From: Mycobacterium sp. WUMAC-067
GTDB taxonomy: Bacteria > Actinomycetota > Actinomycetes > Mycobacteriales > Mycobacteriaceae
DNA length: 64,000 nt
Direction: 5' to 3'
Assembly: GCF_020217485.1 (NCBI RefSeq)
Contig: NZ_JAEKMI010000018.1
Coordinates: 1 to 64,000 of the forward strand
Shown piece after piece: positions 1 to 11,660 of this stretch. Within the stretch, counting starts at the first letter, position 1. Each line of letters starts with the position of its first letter. The notes beneath the pieces were generated by a model. It was not told the DNA's origin. It worked only from the letters and a program-made list of their open reading frames with translations, and made no database searches. The position numbers and the translations under genes are program-made.

Positions 1-482
1 GTCAGCACCGTGGCCAGCCCGGCACCGCCCGCGCCGCCGGCCCCGGGCGCTGCCCCATTCGTGCCTCCCTACGCCCTCGCGCCTCCCGGCATCGGGTTCG
101 GTTCGGGCATGAGTGCGGGCGCCGCCGCCGGCGCGAAAAGAAAGGCGCCCGAGCCTGATTCGGCCGCAACGGTCGCCGCGGCGGCCGCCCGGGAGCGGCG
201 CGGGCCCGCCGGCGCCAGCGGGGGCGGCAACGAGGTCACGGCGACGAGTTCATGGACATGAACGTCGACGTCGATCCCGACTGGGACGAGCCGGCGACGA
301 CGGCGTCGCAACGCGGCGCCGCACCCCTGGGCTTCGCCGGCACGGCACGCAAGGAACCCGTCGCCGCGGCCGGGCTGACCACGATGGTCGGCGACGAATT
401 CGGCGACGGACCCCGCGTGCCGATGATCCCGGGCACCTGGACCCCGGACGACGGCAATGGGGCGCACCCGAGCGAGGATTGA
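1..482 (+). pseudogene. PPE family protein, PPE-PPW subfamily, C-terminal part, frameshifted
   Basis: The 5' end lies outside the window, so only the C-terminal region is visible. Frame 1 reads from base 1 through a Pro/Ala-rich stretch with FVPPYALAPPGIGFGSGMS and AKRKAPEPD, typical of PPE-PPW proteins. Near base 196 this frame runs into a non-family tail that stops at 261. The expected continuation ([20 protein letters not shown] and onward) is in frame 3 and carries the two subfamily signatures, GFAGT and the PxxPxxW motif PMIPGTW, before a TGA at 480-482. One missing base after GAGC near 196 would rejoin the frames. PPE-PPW proteins are mycobacterial surface or secreted proteins usually exported by ESX systems with a PE partner. 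This copy is either decayed or affected by an assembly error. Confidence 0.75.
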
Positions 483-576
483 GGTCCCGGCGCAATACCC
501 GGTCATCCCTGGCGACATGCACGTCGGCATGGTGGAGTAGATAGCGCCCAACCCCGATACCCGAGAGTGAGTACCC

Positions 577-1317
577 GTGCTGGGTCTGCCAGAGAAAGTG
601 CGCGCCTGCCTGTTCGACCTCGACGGCGTGCTCACCGACACCGCCAGTGTGCACACCAAGGCCTGGAAGGCCATGTTCGACGCGTACCTGTCCGACCGGG
701 CCAAGCGCACCGGCGACGAGTTCGTGCCCTTCGACGCGGCCGCGGACTACCGCGAATACGTGGACGGCAAGAAGCGCGAGGACGGGGTCCGGTCGTTTCT
801 GGAAAGCCGTGGCATCGAGCTGCCCGACGGCAGCCCCGACGACCCCGATGACGCCGAGACGGTCTACGGCCTGGGTAACCGCAAGAACGACATGTTCCAG
901 AAGGTCCTCAAGCAAGACGGCGTCAAGGTGTTCGACGGGTCGCGGCGCTACCTCGAGGCGGCGTCGGCCGCGGGCCTGGGCATCGCGGTCGTGTCGTCGA
1001 GCGCCAACACCCGCGACGTCCTCGAGGTCACCGGCCTGGATCGGTTCGTGCAGCAGCGGGTGGACGGCATCACCCTGCGCCAGGAGCACATCGCCGGCAA
1101 GCCGGCACCCGACTCCTACCTGCGGGGGGCGGAATTGCTCGACGTTTCCGCCGAGGAGGCGGCCGTGTTCGAAGACGCCTTGTCGGGAGTGGCGGCCGGC
1201 CGGGCCGGTAACTTCGGTTTCGTGATAGGTGTCGACCGAGTGGGCCAAGCCGAGGACTTACGCCGCAACGGCGCGGACGTGGTGGTCAGCGACCTCGCCG
1301 AGTTGCTGCAGTCATGA
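577..1317 (+). CDS. HAD-superfamily hydrolase, beta-phosphoglucomutase type (Rv3400-like)
   Basis: This 246-residue cytoplasmic protein is a HAD-fold phosphosugar mutase or phosphatase. The N-terminal motif [10 protein letters not shown] supplies the nucleophile Asp14 and acid/base Asp16. [10 protein letters not shown] carries the motif II region, GKPAPDSYL is motif III and [17 protein letters not shown] is the acidic motif IV. The GTG at 577 is chosen because an in-frame stop lies only two codons upstream (568-570). Its stop overlaps the start of the GH65 gene by four bases (ATGA), so the two are translationally coupled. In such pairs the phosphorylase splits a disaccharide to beta-glucose-1-phosphate and the mutase converts it to glucose-6-phosphate. 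The substrate is not shown by the sequence. Confidence 0.88.
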   Translation: MLGLPEKVRACLFDLDGVLTDTASVHTKAWKAMFDAYLSDRAKRTGDEFVPFDAAADYREYVDGKKREDGVRSFLESRGIELPDGSPDDPDDAETVYGLGNRKNDMFQKVLKQDGVKVFDGSRRYLEAASAAGLGIAVVSSSANTRDVLEVTGLDRFVQQRVDGITLRQEHIAGKPAPDSYLRGAELLDVSAEEAAVFEDALSGVAAGRAGNFGFVIGVDRVGQAEDLRRNGADVVVSDLAELLQS

Positions 1318-3680
1318 TCACCGACGAAGCGTTTCCCGTTGACCCATGGCACGTTCGCGAAACCCAGCTTGACCTCAACCTGCTGGCCCAGTCGGAATCC
1401 CTGTTCACCCTGTCCAACGGGCACATCGGGCTGCGCGGCAACCTCGACGAGGGCGAGCCCTACGGCCTGCCGGGCACTTACCTGAACTCCTTCTACGAGA
1501 TCCGGCCGCTGCCCTACGCCGAAGCCGGCTACGGCTACCCGGAAGCCGGCCAGACGCTCGTCGACGTCACCAACGGCAAGATCATCCGGTTGCTGGTCGA
1601 GGACGAGCCCTTCGACGTGCGCTACGGCGAACTGATCTCCCACGAGCGCGATCTCGACCTGCGCGCCGGAACGCTGAAAAGAACCGCGCACTGGCGCTCG
1701 CCCGCGGGCAAAGAGGTCAACGTCGTCTCCACCCGGCTCGTCTCCCTGCCGCACCGCGGCCTGGCCGCCATCGAGTACGTCGTGGAAGCGGTCGGCGATT
1801 TCGTGCGGGTCACGGTCCAGTCCGAACTGGTCACCAACGAGGACCAGCCCCAGACCTCCGGCGACCCGCGCGTGTCGGCCATCCTGGAGAACCCGCTCGA
1901 AGAGGTCGCCCACGAAAACACCGATACCGGAGCGGTTCTCATGCACCGCACCCGCAGCAGCGCGCTGATGATGGCCGCCGGGATGGATCACGAGGTCGAG
2001 GTGCCCGGCCGCGTCGAGGTCAGCACCGACGCGCGCGCGGATTTGGCCCGCACCACCGTGATCTGCGGGCTGCGCGAGGGGCAGAAGCTGCGCATCGTCA
2101 AGTACCTGGCCTACGGCTGGTCGAGCATGCGCTCGCGTCCGGCGCTGCGCGACCAGGTCGCGGCCGCGCTGCACGGCGGCCGCTACAGCGGGTGGCAGGG
2201 CCTGCTGGATTCGCAGCGGAAGTATCTGGACGATTTCTGGGATTGCGCGGACGTCGAGGTCGAGGGCGACCCCGAATCCCAGCAGGCGGTGCGCTTCGGG
2301 CTCTTCCACCTGCTGCAGGCCAGCGCCCGCGCCGAACGCCGCGCCATCGCCGCCAAGGGGCTCACCGGAACCGGCTATGACGGGCACGCCTTTTGGGACA
2401 CGGAGGGTTACGTGCTGCCGGTCCTGACCTACACCGCGCCGCACACGGTGGCCGACGCGCTGCGGTGGCGGGCGTCCACCCTGGATCTGGCCAAGGAGCG
2501 GGCGGCCGAACTGGGCCTCGAGGGCGCCGCCTTCCCCTGGCGGACCATCCGGGGGCAGGAGTGCTCGGCGTACTGGCCGGCCGGCACGGCGGCCTGGCAC
2601 ATCAACGCCGACATCGCGATGGCCTTCGAGCGCTACCGGATCGTCACCGGGGACAACGACCTGGAGGCCGATTGCGGCCTGGAGGTGCTGGTCGAGACCG
2701 CCCGGCTCTGGCTCTCGCTCGGCCATCACGACCGGCACGGCGTCTGGCACCTCGACGGCGTCACCGGCCCCGACGAGTACACCGCGGTGGTCCGCGACAA
2801 CGCCTTCACCAACCTGATGGCCGCGCACAACCTGCACACCGCCGCCGACGCGTGCAACCGCCATCCCGACGCGGCCAAGGCGCTGGGGGTCACCACCGAG
2901 GAGGCGGCGGCCTGGCGCGATGCCGCCGACGCCGCCCACATCCCCTTCGACCCCGGCCTGGGCGTCCATCAGCAGTGCGAGGGGTTCACCACCTACGCCG
3001 AATGGGACTTCGAGAAGAACACCACCTACCCGCTGCTGCTGCACGAGGCCTACGTGCGGCTCTACCCCGCGCAGGTGATCAAGCAGGCCGACCTGGTGCT
3101 GGCGATGCACTGGCAGAGCCACGCGTTCACCCCCGAACAGAAGGCCCGCAACGTCGACTACTACGAGCCGCGCATGGTGCGGGACTCGTCGCTGTCGGCC
3201 TGCACCCAGGCGGTGATGTGCGCCGAGGTCGGGCATATGGAGCTGGCGCACGACTACGCCTACGAGGCCGCGCTGATCGACCTGCGGGATCTGCACCACA
3301 ACACCCGCGACGGTCTGCACATGGCCTCGCTCGCCGGCGCCTGGACCGCGCTGGTGGCCGGGTTCGGGGGCCTGCGCGACGACGAGGGCGTGCTGTCGCT
3401 GGATCCTGCTCTGCCGGACGGCATTTCGCGGTTGCGATTCCGGCTGCGGTGGCGCGACTTCCGGGTCACCATCGACGTCAACCACGTCGACGTCACGTAC
3501 ACGCTGCGCGACGGGCCCGGCGGTGAGCTGACCATCCGGCACGCCGGCGAGGACCTCGAGTTGAGCACCGAATCACCGACGACCGTCGCCGTGCGTATGC
3601 GCAAGCCGCACATGCCGCCGCCGCGCCAGCCACCGGGGCGCGAACCCATGCACCGGCGGGTGCTCTCCCGGCCTCACTGA
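1314..3680 (+). CDS. Glycoside hydrolase family 65 protein, disaccharide phosphorylase type (Rv3401-like)
   Basis: This 788-residue protein has the GH65 layout: an N-terminal beta-sandwich (about 1-270), an (alpha/alpha)6 barrel (about 320-690) and a small C-terminal sheet. The motifs [29 protein letters not shown] and [16 protein letters not shown] are visible. The Glu in GPDEY is the family's general acid. GH65 members phosphorolyse or hydrolyse alpha-glucosides such as maltose, trehalose or kojibiose; the neighbouring phosphoglucomutase-type gene favours phosphorolysis, but specificity is unknown. Translation is coupled to the upstream gene by an ATGA overlap. The 3' end overlaps the convergent TetR gene by seven bases. 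No signal peptide is seen, so it should be cytoplasmic. Confidence 0.9.
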   Translation: MITDEAFPVDPWHVRETQLDLNLLAQSESLFTLSNGHIGLRGNLDEGEPYGLPGTYLNSFYEIRPLPYAEAGYGYPEAGQTLVDVTNGKIIRLLVEDEPFDVRYGELISHERDLDLRAGTLKRTAHWRSPAGKEVNVVSTRLVSLPHRGLAAIEYVVEAVGDFVRVTVQSELVTNEDQPQTSGDPRVSAILENPLEEVAHENTDTGAVLMHRTRSSALMMAAGMDHEVEVPGRVEVSTDARADLARTTVICGLREGQKLRIVKYLAYGWSSMRSRPALRDQVAAALHGGRYSGWQGLLDSQRKYLDDFWDCADVEVEGDPESQQAVRFGLFHLLQASARAERRAIAAKGLTGTGYDGHAFWDTEGYVLPVLTYTAPHTVADALRWRASTLDLAKERAAELGLEGAAFPWRTIRGQECSAYWPAGTAAWHINADIAMAFERYRIVTGDNDLEADCGLEVLVETARLWLSLGHHDRHGVWHLDGVTGPDEYTAVVRDNAFTNLMAAHNLHTAADACNRHPDAAKALGVTTEEAAAWRDAADAAHIPFDPGLGVHQQCEGFTTYAEWDFEKNTTYPLLLHEAYVRLYPAQVIKQADLVLAMHWQSHAFTPEQKARNVDYYEPRMVRDSSLSACTQAVMCAEVGHMELAHDYAYEAALIDLRDLHHNTRDGLHMASLAGAWTALVAGFGGLRDDEGVLSLDPALPDGISRLRFRLRWRDFRVTIDVNHVDVTYTLRDGPGGELTIRHAGEDLELSTESPTTVAVRMRKPHMPPPRQPPGREPMHRRVLSRPH

Positions 3681-4249
3681 GCGTCGGCGGGCCCGAGAAT
3701 CCGCTCGACTTCGGCGCCCACCGCGGCGCGCAGTTCGGCGTCCGTCAGCTCCTCGATCCCGGTCGCCGAGCGCAGCACCGGCGCGAACAACCGCCAACCG
3801 AACTGCAGCGCAAGGGCATTGGCGACCGCGAGCCGCGCCTTGACCTCGTCGTCGTAGAGCGGCCGCACCCCGTCGAGCAGGGTCGCGATGTTGGGAAAGC
3901 GCTTCTGCAGTTGCCCCGCCGGATACCCGTCGAGCACGGTGCGGGCCATCACCCGCATCTGGCGGTCCAGGGACCGCTGCACCACGTCCGGGGGTGTGTC
4001 GGTCTCCAGCAGGGCGCTCAGGTCGGCGCCCAGGTGGTCGAGCACGGCGCCGACGAGTTGTTCCTTGGTGCCGAAGTGCCGGAACACCAGCCCGTGATTG
4101 ACGCCTGCCCGCGCGGCGACGTCGCGGATGGAGGTCGCGGCCGGGCCGCGCTCGGCGAACAGATCGGTGGCGGCCTCCAAGATCGCCGCGGCCACTTCCG
4201 CACGCCCCGTCGGCACTTTCCCGCGGCCCGTTGCGGAAGTTGTAGTCAT
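3674..4249 (-). CDS. TetR-family transcriptional regulator (Rv3405c-like)
   Basis: This 191-residue protein has a classic TetR N-terminal DNA-binding domain: AAILEAATDLFAERG opens helix 1, followed by the helix-turn-helix TSIRDVAARAGVNHGLVFRHF (residues about 40-60) and a variable ligand-binding C-terminus. It is divergent from the dioxygenase gene at 4311. Two copies of an inverted repeat TGTAGTC-N4-GACTACA lie in the 61-base gap, the first covering its own start codon. It is therefore very likely an autorepressor that also controls the dioxygenase. The ligand is unknown; a lipid or a sulfate ester handled by the dioxygenase is possible but inferred only from context. Confidence 0.9.
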   Translation of the reverse strand: MTTTSATGRGKVPTGRAEVAAAILEAATDLFAERGPAATSIRDVAARAGVNHGLVFRHFGTKEQLVGAVLDHLGADLSALLETDTPPDVVQRSLDRQMRVMARTVLDGYPAGQLQKRFPNIATLLDGVRPLYDDEVKARLAVANALALQFGWRLFAPVLRSATGIEELTDAELRAAVGAEVERILGPADAQ

Positions 4250-4258
4250 CTGACTACA
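4241..4258. promoter_or_regulatory. Operator 1, inverted repeat for the divergent TetR regulator
   Basis: Perfect 7-bp arms, TGTAGTC and GACTACA, flank a 4-bp centre (ATCT). The repeat overlaps the regulator's ATG (complement of 4247-4249), so binding there should block its own expression. The regulator identity is inferred from adjacency. Confidence 0.75.
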
Positions 4259-4266
4259 CTACCAAA

Positions 4267-4284
4267 TGTAGTCGCTTGACTACA
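4267..4284. promoter_or_regulatory. Operator 2, inverted repeat for the divergent TetR regulator
   Basis: The arms are the same as in operator 1 (TGTAGTC and GACTACA) around a 4-bp centre (GCTT). Its centre is 26 bp from that of operator 1. It contains a TTGACT hexamer at 4276-4281 that could be the -35 element of the dioxygenase promoter, 27 bases upstream of the dioxygenase start. Confidence 0.75.
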
Positions 4285-4310
4285 CCCGTTTTGACTCGAG
4301 GAAGACGACC

Positions 4311-5213
4311 ATGACAAGTCAGATAACCGTCACCAAGCTGGGAAGCCGCATCGGGGCCCGGGTCGACGGCGTGAGCCTCGGCGGCCACTTGGATGACGGC
4401 GCGGTCGAGACGATCCGCCGGGCGCTGTTGACGCACAAGGTCGTCTTCTTTCGCCACCAGCACCACCTCGACGACGCGCATCAGCTCGACTTCGCCCGCC
4501 TGCTGGGCACTCCCATCGGCCACCCGGCCGCGTCCGCCCTGGCCGCCAAGCACATGCCGGTGATCACGCCGATCGACTCCGAGTACGGCAAGGCGACCCG
4601 CTGGCACACCGACGTCACGTTCGCCGCCAACTACCCGGCGGCCTCGATCCTGCGGGCGGTCACCCTGCCCAGCTATGGCGGCTCGACGCTGTGGGCCTCG
4701 ACCGTGGCGGCCTACCAGCATCTGCCCGAGCCGCTGAAGCACCTGGCGGAAAACCTCTGGGCGCTGCACACCAACCGCCACGACTACGTGTCCACCGAAG
4801 CGGTCATGTCGATGAACGACGCGCAGCGGGCGTTTCGGCAAGCCTTCGAGAAGCCGGACTTCCGCACCGAGCATCCCGTGGTGCGGGTGCACCCGGAGAC
4901 CGGTGAACGCGCCCTGCTGGCCGGCGATTTCGTGCGCGGCTTCGTCGGCCTGGACAGCCACGAGTCGAGCGTCCTGCTGGAGCTGCTGCAACGACGAATC
5001 ACCATGCCCGAGAACACCGTTCGCTGGAGCTGGGCGCCGGGCGACGTCGCCATGTGGGACAACCGCGCGACCCAGCACCGGGCGATCGACGACTACGACG
5101 ACCAGCCCCGGCTCATGCACCGCATCACGTTGATGGGCGATGTGCCGGTCAACGTGCGCGGCGAGCGCAGCCGGGTGGTCAGCGGCACACCGCTCGAGGT
5201 ACTGGCGAGTTAA
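4311..5213 (+). CDS. TauD/TfdA-family Fe(II)/2-oxoglutarate dioxygenase, probable alkyl-sulfatase (Rv3406-like)
   Basis: This 300-residue enzyme has the facial triad of the TauD family: His99 and Asp101 in RWHTDVTF and His256 in [10 protein letters not shown]. An Arg shortly after (267 or 271) should bind the 2-oxoglutarate carboxylate. The M. tuberculosis counterpart Rv3406 is an oxidative type II sulfatase that releases sulfate from alkyl sulfates, and the length is nearly the same. A GAGGAAG ribosome site precedes the ATG. Two TetR-type operators lie just upstream, so expression is probably induced when the divergent repressor binds its ligand. The stop overlaps the convergent GMC oxidoreductase gene by four bases. 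Confidence 0.9.
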   Translation: MTSQITVTKLGSRIGARVDGVSLGGHLDDGAVETIRRALLTHKVVFFRHQHHLDDAHQLDFARLLGTPIGHPAASALAAKHMPVITPIDSEYGKATRWHTDVTFAANYPAASILRAVTLPSYGGSTLWASTVAAYQHLPEPLKHLAENLWALHTNRHDYVSTEAVMSMNDAQRAFRQAFEKPDFRTEHPVVRVHPETGERALLAGDFVRGFVGLDSHESSVLLELLQRRITMPENTVRWSWAPGDVAMWDNRATQHRAIDDYDDQPRLMHRITLMGDVPVNVRGERSRVVSGTPLEVLAS

Positions 5214-6946
5214 CCCACCGAGCTGACCGGATCGACCGGTGACCAGCGCAGCGCGCCCGGGGCGAAGAGGGGCACCCGCGGATGCGCCGGCGCTATCGGG
5301 TCCAGCCGGCGATACGGCTCGCCCTGCGCCGGGCGCCGGTCGTTTTCGCCGTTGTTGGGCCACAGCGACGCGGCCCGCTCGGCCTGGGCGGTGATGGACA
5401 ACGACGGGTTCACGCCCAGGTTCGCCGAGATGGCGGCCCCGTCCACCACAAAAAGCGTCGGGTAGCCGTAGACCCGGTGATAGGGGTCGATGACCCCGTG
5501 GTCGGCGTTGTCGCCGATCACGGCGCCGCCGAGGAAATGCGCGGTCAGCGGGATGTTGAACAGCTCGCCCCAGGTGCCGCCGGCCACGCCGTCGATCTTG
5601 GCGGCGATGCGGCGGGTGACCTCATTGCCCACCGGAATCCACGTCGGGTTCGGCTCGCCGTGGCCCTGCTTGCTGGTGTACCAGCGGATGCCGAGCTTCC
5701 CGCGTTTGGTGAAGGTGGTGATCGAGTTGTCCAGGTGCTGCATCACCAGCGCGATCATCGTGCGCTCGCTCCACTGGCGGGCGTTGAGCAGCCGCAGCAT
5801 GCCGCGCGGATCCTCCCGGGCGGTGTCGAGCAATTGCTTCCAGCGGGGCACGTCGGTGCCTTCGGGCCCGGGCCCGTCGGTCATCAACGTCTGCAGCAGC
5901 CCCATCGCGTTGGAGCCCTTGCCGTAGCGGACCGGCTCGATGTGGGTGTCCGGCGTCGGGTGGATCGACGACGTGATCGCCACCCCGTGGGTCAGGTCCA
6001 GGTCCGGGGAGACCTCCAGGCGCCCGGCGCCGACGATGGACTCGGAGTTGGTGCGGGTCAGCACGCCGAGGCGCTTGGAGAGCCGGGGCAGCCGGCCCTC
6101 GTCGCGCATCTTGAACAGCAGGTGCTGGGTGCCCCACGTCCCGGCGGCCAGGATCAGGTGCCTGGCGGTGTAGGTGCGGCGGTCGCGGCGCAGCCAGCTG
6201 CCGGTGCGCACCGTGCGGACCTCCCACAGCCCGTCGGGGCGCTGCTCGAATCGCTTCACCGTCGTCATCGGAATGACTTGCGCCCCACCCGATTCCGCGA
6301 GGGCGAGGTAGTTCTTCAGCAGGGTGTTCTTGGCGCCGTAGCGGCACCCGGTCATGCAGCAACCGCACTCCAGGCAGCCGGTGCGTTCGGGTCCCGCGCC
6401 GCCGAAGAAGGGGTCCGGCACGGTTTTGCCCGGCGCCTTGGTGCCGTCGGGACCGAAGAACACGCCGACCGGGGTCGGCACGAACGTGTCGCCGCAGCCC
6501 ATCTCGTCGGCGACCTGTTTGACGATGCGGTCGGCGTCGGTGAAGGTCGGGTTCTCGACCACGCCCAGCATCCGCCGCGCCTGGTCGTAGTGCGGCATCA
6601 GCTCGTCGCGCCAGTCGGTGATGTGCGCCCACTGCTGGTCCTTGAAGAACGGCTCCGGCGGCACATACAGCGTGTTGGCGTAGTTCAGCGAGCCGCCGCC
6701 CACCCCGGCGCCCGCCAGGATCATCACGTTGCGCAGCGGGTGGATGCGCTGGATGCCGTAGCAACCGAGCTTCGGCGCCCACAAGAACTTACGCAGGTCC
6801 CAGGACGTCTCGGCGAAATCCTCGTCGGCGAACCGGCGTCCGGCCTCGAGGACGCCGACGCGGTAGCCCTTTTCCGTCAGCCGCAACGCGCTGACGCTGC
6901 CCCCGAAACCCGAACCGATGATCAGGACGTCGTAATCCGGCTCCAT
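5210..6946 (-). CDS. choD: GMC-family oxidoreductase, cholesterol oxidase type (ChoD-like)
   Basis: This 578-residue flavoprotein is the same length as M. tuberculosis ChoD (Rv3409c). The N-terminal FAD-binding loop [15 protein letters not shown] (about 8-22) is followed by [16 protein letters not shown], a GMC signature. [18 protein letters not shown] is a cysteine cluster common in this subgroup, and the C-terminal [17 protein letters not shown] region closes the FAD site. Family members oxidise 3-beta-hydroxysterols or other hydrophobic alcohols. In mycobacteria this homologue is not the main cholesterol-degrading dehydrogenase, so the physiological substrate is uncertain. No secretion signal is evident. 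It lies downstream of guaB3 on the same strand with a 54-bp gap. Confidence 0.88.
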   Translation of the reverse strand: MEPDYDVLIIGSGFGGSVSALRLTEKGYRVGVLEAGRRFADEDFAETSWDLRKFLWAPKLGCYGIQRIHPLRNVMILAGAGVGGGSLNYANTLYVPPEPFFKDQQWAHITDWRDELMPHYDQARRMLGVVENPTFTDADRIVKQVADEMGCGDTFVPTPVGVFFGPDGTKAPGKTVPDPFFGGAGPERTGCLECGCCMTGCRYGAKNTLLKNYLALAESGGAQVIPMTTVKRFEQRPDGLWEVRTVRTGSWLRRDRRTYTARHLILAAGTWGTQHLLFKMRDEGRLPRLSKRLGVLTRTNSESIVGAGRLEVSPDLDLTHGVAITSSIHPTPDTHIEPVRYGKGSNAMGLLQTLMTDGPGPEGTDVPRWKQLLDTAREDPRGMLRLLNARQWSERTMIALVMQHLDNSITTFTKRGKLGIRWYTSKQGHGEPNPTWIPVGNEVTRRIAAKIDGVAGGTWGELFNIPLTAHFLGGAVIGDNADHGVIDPYHRVYGYPTLFVVDGAAISANLGVNPSLSITAQAERAASLWPNNGENDRRPAQGEPYRRLDPIAPAHPRVPLFAPGALRWSPVDPVSSVG

Positions 6947-7000
6947 CGCACCAGTATGGCCTTACCCGCCGGTAACAACCAACGAGCCTCTGTCGATGCG

Positions 7001-8128
7001 CTAGCTACCGACGGTCAGGCCGACCTTCTGGAACTCCTTGAGGTCGCAATAGCCGGCCTTGGCCATCGACCGGCGGAGGCCGCCGACCAGGTTGAGGGTG
7101 CCGAAGGGGTCGTCGGACGGCCCGTTGAGCACCTGCTGCAGCGGCGGGCGCTCACCGACGGCGATCTGCAGCAGCGCCCCGCGCGGCAACGACGGGTGCG
7201 CAGCCGCGGCCGGCCAGAACCATCCCTCGCCGAGCGCCTCGGCGGACTCGGCGAGCGGCGTGCCCAGCATCACGGCGTCGGCGCCGCAGGCGATCGCCTT
7301 CGCCAACTCCCCCGAGGCGTGGATGTCCCCGTCGGCCAGCACGTGCACGTAGCGGCCGCCGGTCTCGTCGAGGTACTCGCGGCGCGCGGCGGCGGCGTCG
7401 GCGATCGCGGTGGCCATCGGCACGCTGATGCCCAGCACCTCGTCGCTGGTGGTCACGCCCCGGGTGGAGCCGTAGCCGACGATCACGCCAGCGGCGCCGG
7501 TGCGCATCAGGTGCAGCGCGGTGCGATGGTCCTGCACGCCGCCGGCGACCACCGGCACGTCGAGCTCGGAGATGAAGGTCTTGAGGTTCAGCGGTTCCCC
7601 ATCGCTGGCCACTCTTTCGGCGGAAACGATGGTGCCCTGGATGACCAGCAGGTCGATGCCGGCCTGCAGCAACACCGGGGTGAGCGCCTGGGCGTTTTGC
7701 GGGCTGACCCGCACCGCGGTGGTGACGCCGGCCTCCCGGATGCGGGCGACGGCGGCGCCCAGCAGGTCCGGGTTCAGCGGCGCGGCATGGAATTCCTGCA
7801 GCAGCCGGATCGCCGCCGAGGGCTCGGGCTCCTTGCTGGCCGCCTCGACCAGCTGAGCGATCTTCGCCTCGACATCGGCGTGCCGGCCGATCAGCCCCTC
7901 GCCGTTGAGCACGCCCAGGCCGCCGAGGCGGCCCAACTCGATCGCGAACTCCGGCGACACCAGCGCATCGGTCGGATGCGCCAGCACCGGGATCTCGAAC
8001 CGGTAGGCGTCGAGCTGCCAGGCGGTCGACACATCCTGCGACGAGCGGGTGCGCCGGGAGGGGACGATGCTGACTTCGCTCAGTTCATAGCTGCGACGGG
8101 CGATGCGGCCCATCCCGATCTCGACCAT
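7001..8128 (-). CDS. guaB3: GuaB3-family IMP dehydrogenase-related protein
   Basis: This 375-residue TIM-barrel protein belongs to the IMP dehydrogenase/GMP reductase superfamily, actinobacterial GuaB3 subgroup, and lacks the CBS module of true IMPDHs. Visible features include MVEIGMGRIARRSYELSEVS at the start, APLNPDLLGAAVARIREAGV and the late motif ACGADAVMLGTPLA. Some GuaB3 proteins have GMP reductase activity; the role here is inferred from family. It follows guaB2 with a seven-base gap, so the two are presumably co-transcribed. Confidence 0.9.
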   Translation of the reverse strand: MVEIGMGRIARRSYELSEVSIVPSRRTRSSQDVSTAWQLDAYRFEIPVLAHPTDALVSPEFAIELGRLGGLGVLNGEGLIGRHADVEAKIAQLVEAASKEPEPSAAIRLLQEFHAAPLNPDLLGAAVARIREAGVTTAVRVSPQNAQALTPVLLQAGIDLLVIQGTIVSAERVASDGEPLNLKTFISELDVPVVAGGVQDHRTALHLMRTGAAGVIVGYGSTRGVTTSDEVLGISVPMATAIADAAAARREYLDETGGRYVHVLADGDIHASGELAKAIACGADAVMLGTPLAESAEALGEGWFWPAAAAHPSLPRGALLQIAVGERPPLQQVLNGPSDDPFGTLNLVGGLRRSMAKAGYCDLKEFQKVGLTVGS

Positions 8129-8135
8129 CTGGGCC

Positions 8136-9920
<1,785 letters not shown>

Positions 9921-9951
9921 TTATCGCGACCGGGCTGCGTAGGCTAGAGGC

Positions 9952-10365
9952 GTGCGCGACCACCTCCCACCGGGTTTGCCGCCCGATCCTTTCGCCGACG
10001 ACCCCTGCGATCCGTCGGCGGCGCTGGAAGCCGTCGAGCCAGGCCAGCCCCTCGATCAGCAAGAGCGGATGGCCGTCGAGGCCGATCTCGCCGATCTGGC
10101 GGTGTACGAAGCGTTGCTGGCGCACAAAGGTATTCGCGGGCTCGTGGTCTGCTGCGACGAGTGCCAGCAGGATCACTATCACGACTGGGACATGCTGCGC
10201 GCCAACCTGCTGCAGCTGTTGATCGACGGCACGGTGCGCCCGCACGAGCCCGCCTATGACCCCGAGCCGGACGCCTACGTCACGTGGGATTACTGCCGGG
10301 GCTACGCCGACGCCTCGCTCAACGAGGCGACGTCAGACGCCGACGGTTTCCACCGGCGTCACTGA
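9952..10365 (+). CDS. DUF5319 family protein (Rv3412-like)
   Basis: This 137-residue acidic protein starts at a GTG and is rich in Asp and Pro at the N-terminus (MRDHLPPGLPPDPFADDPCD). The centre carries GLVVCCDECQQDHYHDWDML, a Cys/His cluster that might bind metal, and the C-terminus has YVTWDYCRGYADAS. It matches the conserved actinobacterial protein next to guaB2 (Rv3412). No function is established; the CCxxC..H..H pattern is only suggestive. It is divergent from guaB2 and convergent with rsdA. Confidence 0.85.
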   Translation: MRDHLPPGLPPDPFADDPCDPSAALEAVEPGQPLDQQERMAVEADLADLAVYEALLAHKGIRGLVVCCDECQQDHYHDWDMLRANLLQLLIDGTVRPHEPAYDPEPDAYVTWDYCRGYADASLNEATSDADGFHRRH

Positions 10366-10375
10366 GTCCCACCCT

Positions 10376-11014
10376 TTAGGACGGCCCCGGCAACGGGATG
10401 GCCGCCTTCGGCGTGGCTGACGGGGTCGGCACTGTGGCGTTCGGGTTGCGCGATTCGACCTTGGCGTTCAACAGCTTCAGCTGGTTCATCAGGTCCTGCC
10501 TGACGGCGGGGTCGTCGATCGACTGCACCAGACTGCTCACGTCGGTCAGCTGATTTTTGGCCTGCTCCCACTCGCCACGGTCGATCGATTCCTGCACCTT
10601 CGCCAGGTCGGCCTTGGCCGCCAGCATTTCCTGCTTCTCGTTGACCCGCGGTTGGTCGAAGAACATCGCGTGCAGCCCGTGCAGCGGGGTGCCGGGACGG
10701 GCCTCGACCACCATGGCCCCGAACCCACTGAGCGCGATCAGCGCCGCGGCCACCGAGCCGACGGCGGTCAGTCCGCGGCGGCCCCGACGGCGCTCGGCCA
10801 GCCCGGTGCGCAACGCGTTGACCGCCTCCTCGGGCGTCACCAGCGCGCTGGCCGGGGGCCATCTCAGGTTGTCGCGCCAGTCCTCGAGCATGGTGGTCAG
10901 CACGTCGACGTCTCGGTCCTCGACGATCACCGGCCGGCGCTGGGCCAGCGCATCGAGGAGCAGATCGGTGCGGGCGAATTCATCCAGTGAGTCAGGCACA
11001 GTCACCTGCCGCAA
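10376..11014 (-). CDS. rsdA: Anti-sigma-D factor RsdA
   Basis: This 212-residue membrane protein is the predicted anti-sigma factor of SigD. The cytoplasmic N-terminus (about 1-80) has LDEFARTDLLLDALAQR and DWRDNLRWPPASALVTPEEA, matching the SigD-binding region of M. tuberculosis RsdA (Rv3413c). A single membrane segment GSVAAALIALSGFGAMVV follows at about 86-103. The extracytoplasmic part has helical VNEKQEMLAAKADLAKVQES and a Pro/Ser tail. It overlaps the 3' end of sigD by 23 bases, which fixes co-translation. Release of SigD in this system is known to involve proteolysis of RsdA. Confidence 0.92.
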   Translation of the reverse strand: MRQVTVPDSLDEFARTDLLLDALAQRRPVIVEDRDVDVLTTMLEDWRDNLRWPPASALVTPEEAVNALRTGLAERRRGRRGLTAVGSVAAALIALSGFGAMVVEARPGTPLHGLHAMFFDQPRVNEKQEMLAAKADLAKVQESIDRGEWEQAKNQLTDVSSLVQSIDDPAVRQDLMNQLKLLNAKVESRNPNATVPTPSATPKAAIPLPGPS

Positions 11015-11570
11015 TCATCTCGGACTTCAACCGCGACAAGGCGCGGTGCTGGGCAACTCGGACCGCACCCGTGGTACTGCCGACCGCGGCCGCGGTCTCC
11101 TCGGCGGACAGGCCGACGACGACGCGCAGGATCAAGATCTCGCGCTGCTTGGCGGGCAGGATTTCGAGCAGCTCGCTCATCCGGCTCACCGAATCGGCTT
11201 CGATGGCAAGCTGTTCGGGCCCCGCGTCGGGCGACCAACGTTCGGGAACCGATTCGGTGGGATAGGCGAGATCGCGACCGGCGGCCCGATGGGCGTCGGC
11301 GACCTTGTGGGCCGCGATGCCATACAGGAAAGCCAGAAAGGGGCGTCCGCGATCGCGATAGCGGGGCAGCGCCGTGATGGTCGCCAAGCACACCTCCTGC
11401 GCCACGTCATCCGCTGACAGGCCACCCCGCTCCGCGGTGCCGACGCGCGCCCGGCAATATCGCACGACGATCGGGCGGATGGTCTCCAGCACCTCCCTCA
11501 ATGCACCGTGGTCTCCGGTGACGGCCTTGGCGACCACAGCATCGAGACGTTCCCCTGCTGGAATTGTCAT
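10992..11570 (-). CDS. sigD: ECF RNA polymerase sigma factor SigD
   Basis: This 192-residue ECF sigma factor has region 2 from about residue 25 to 95 (RPIVVRYCRARVG, DDVAQEVCLATITALPRYRD, PFLAFLYGIAAHKVADAHR) and region 4 from about 130 to 185 (LEILPAKQREILILRVVVG and GSTTGAVRVAQHRALSRLKS, the promoter-recognition HTH). It directs transcription of a SigD regulon, linked in M. tuberculosis to stationary-phase and starvation genes. The downstream overlapping gene encodes its anti-sigma factor. It is about 20 residues shorter than M. tuberculosis SigD because of the start chosen. Confidence 0.94.
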   Translation of the reverse strand: MTIPAGERLDAVVAKAVTGDHGALREVLETIRPIVVRYCRARVGTAERGGLSADDVAQEVCLATITALPRYRDRGRPFLAFLYGIAAHKVADAHRAAGRDLAYPTESVPERWSPDAGPEQLAIEADSVSRMSELLEILPAKQREILILRVVVGLSAEETAAAVGSTTGAVRVAQHRALSRLKSEMIAAGDCA

Positions 11571-11660
11571 CGACGGTGATATCCCTAACGTTACGAACCG
11601 GACACATCGCGGGCCAACTGGGCTAACTAACGAACTGACAATAACGGGCGGGAGGCCGTT

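Noticed and set aside
1116..3542. 808-codon open frame antisense to the GH65 gene
   Set aside because: The GH65 protein has full-length family motifs; the antisense translation has none.
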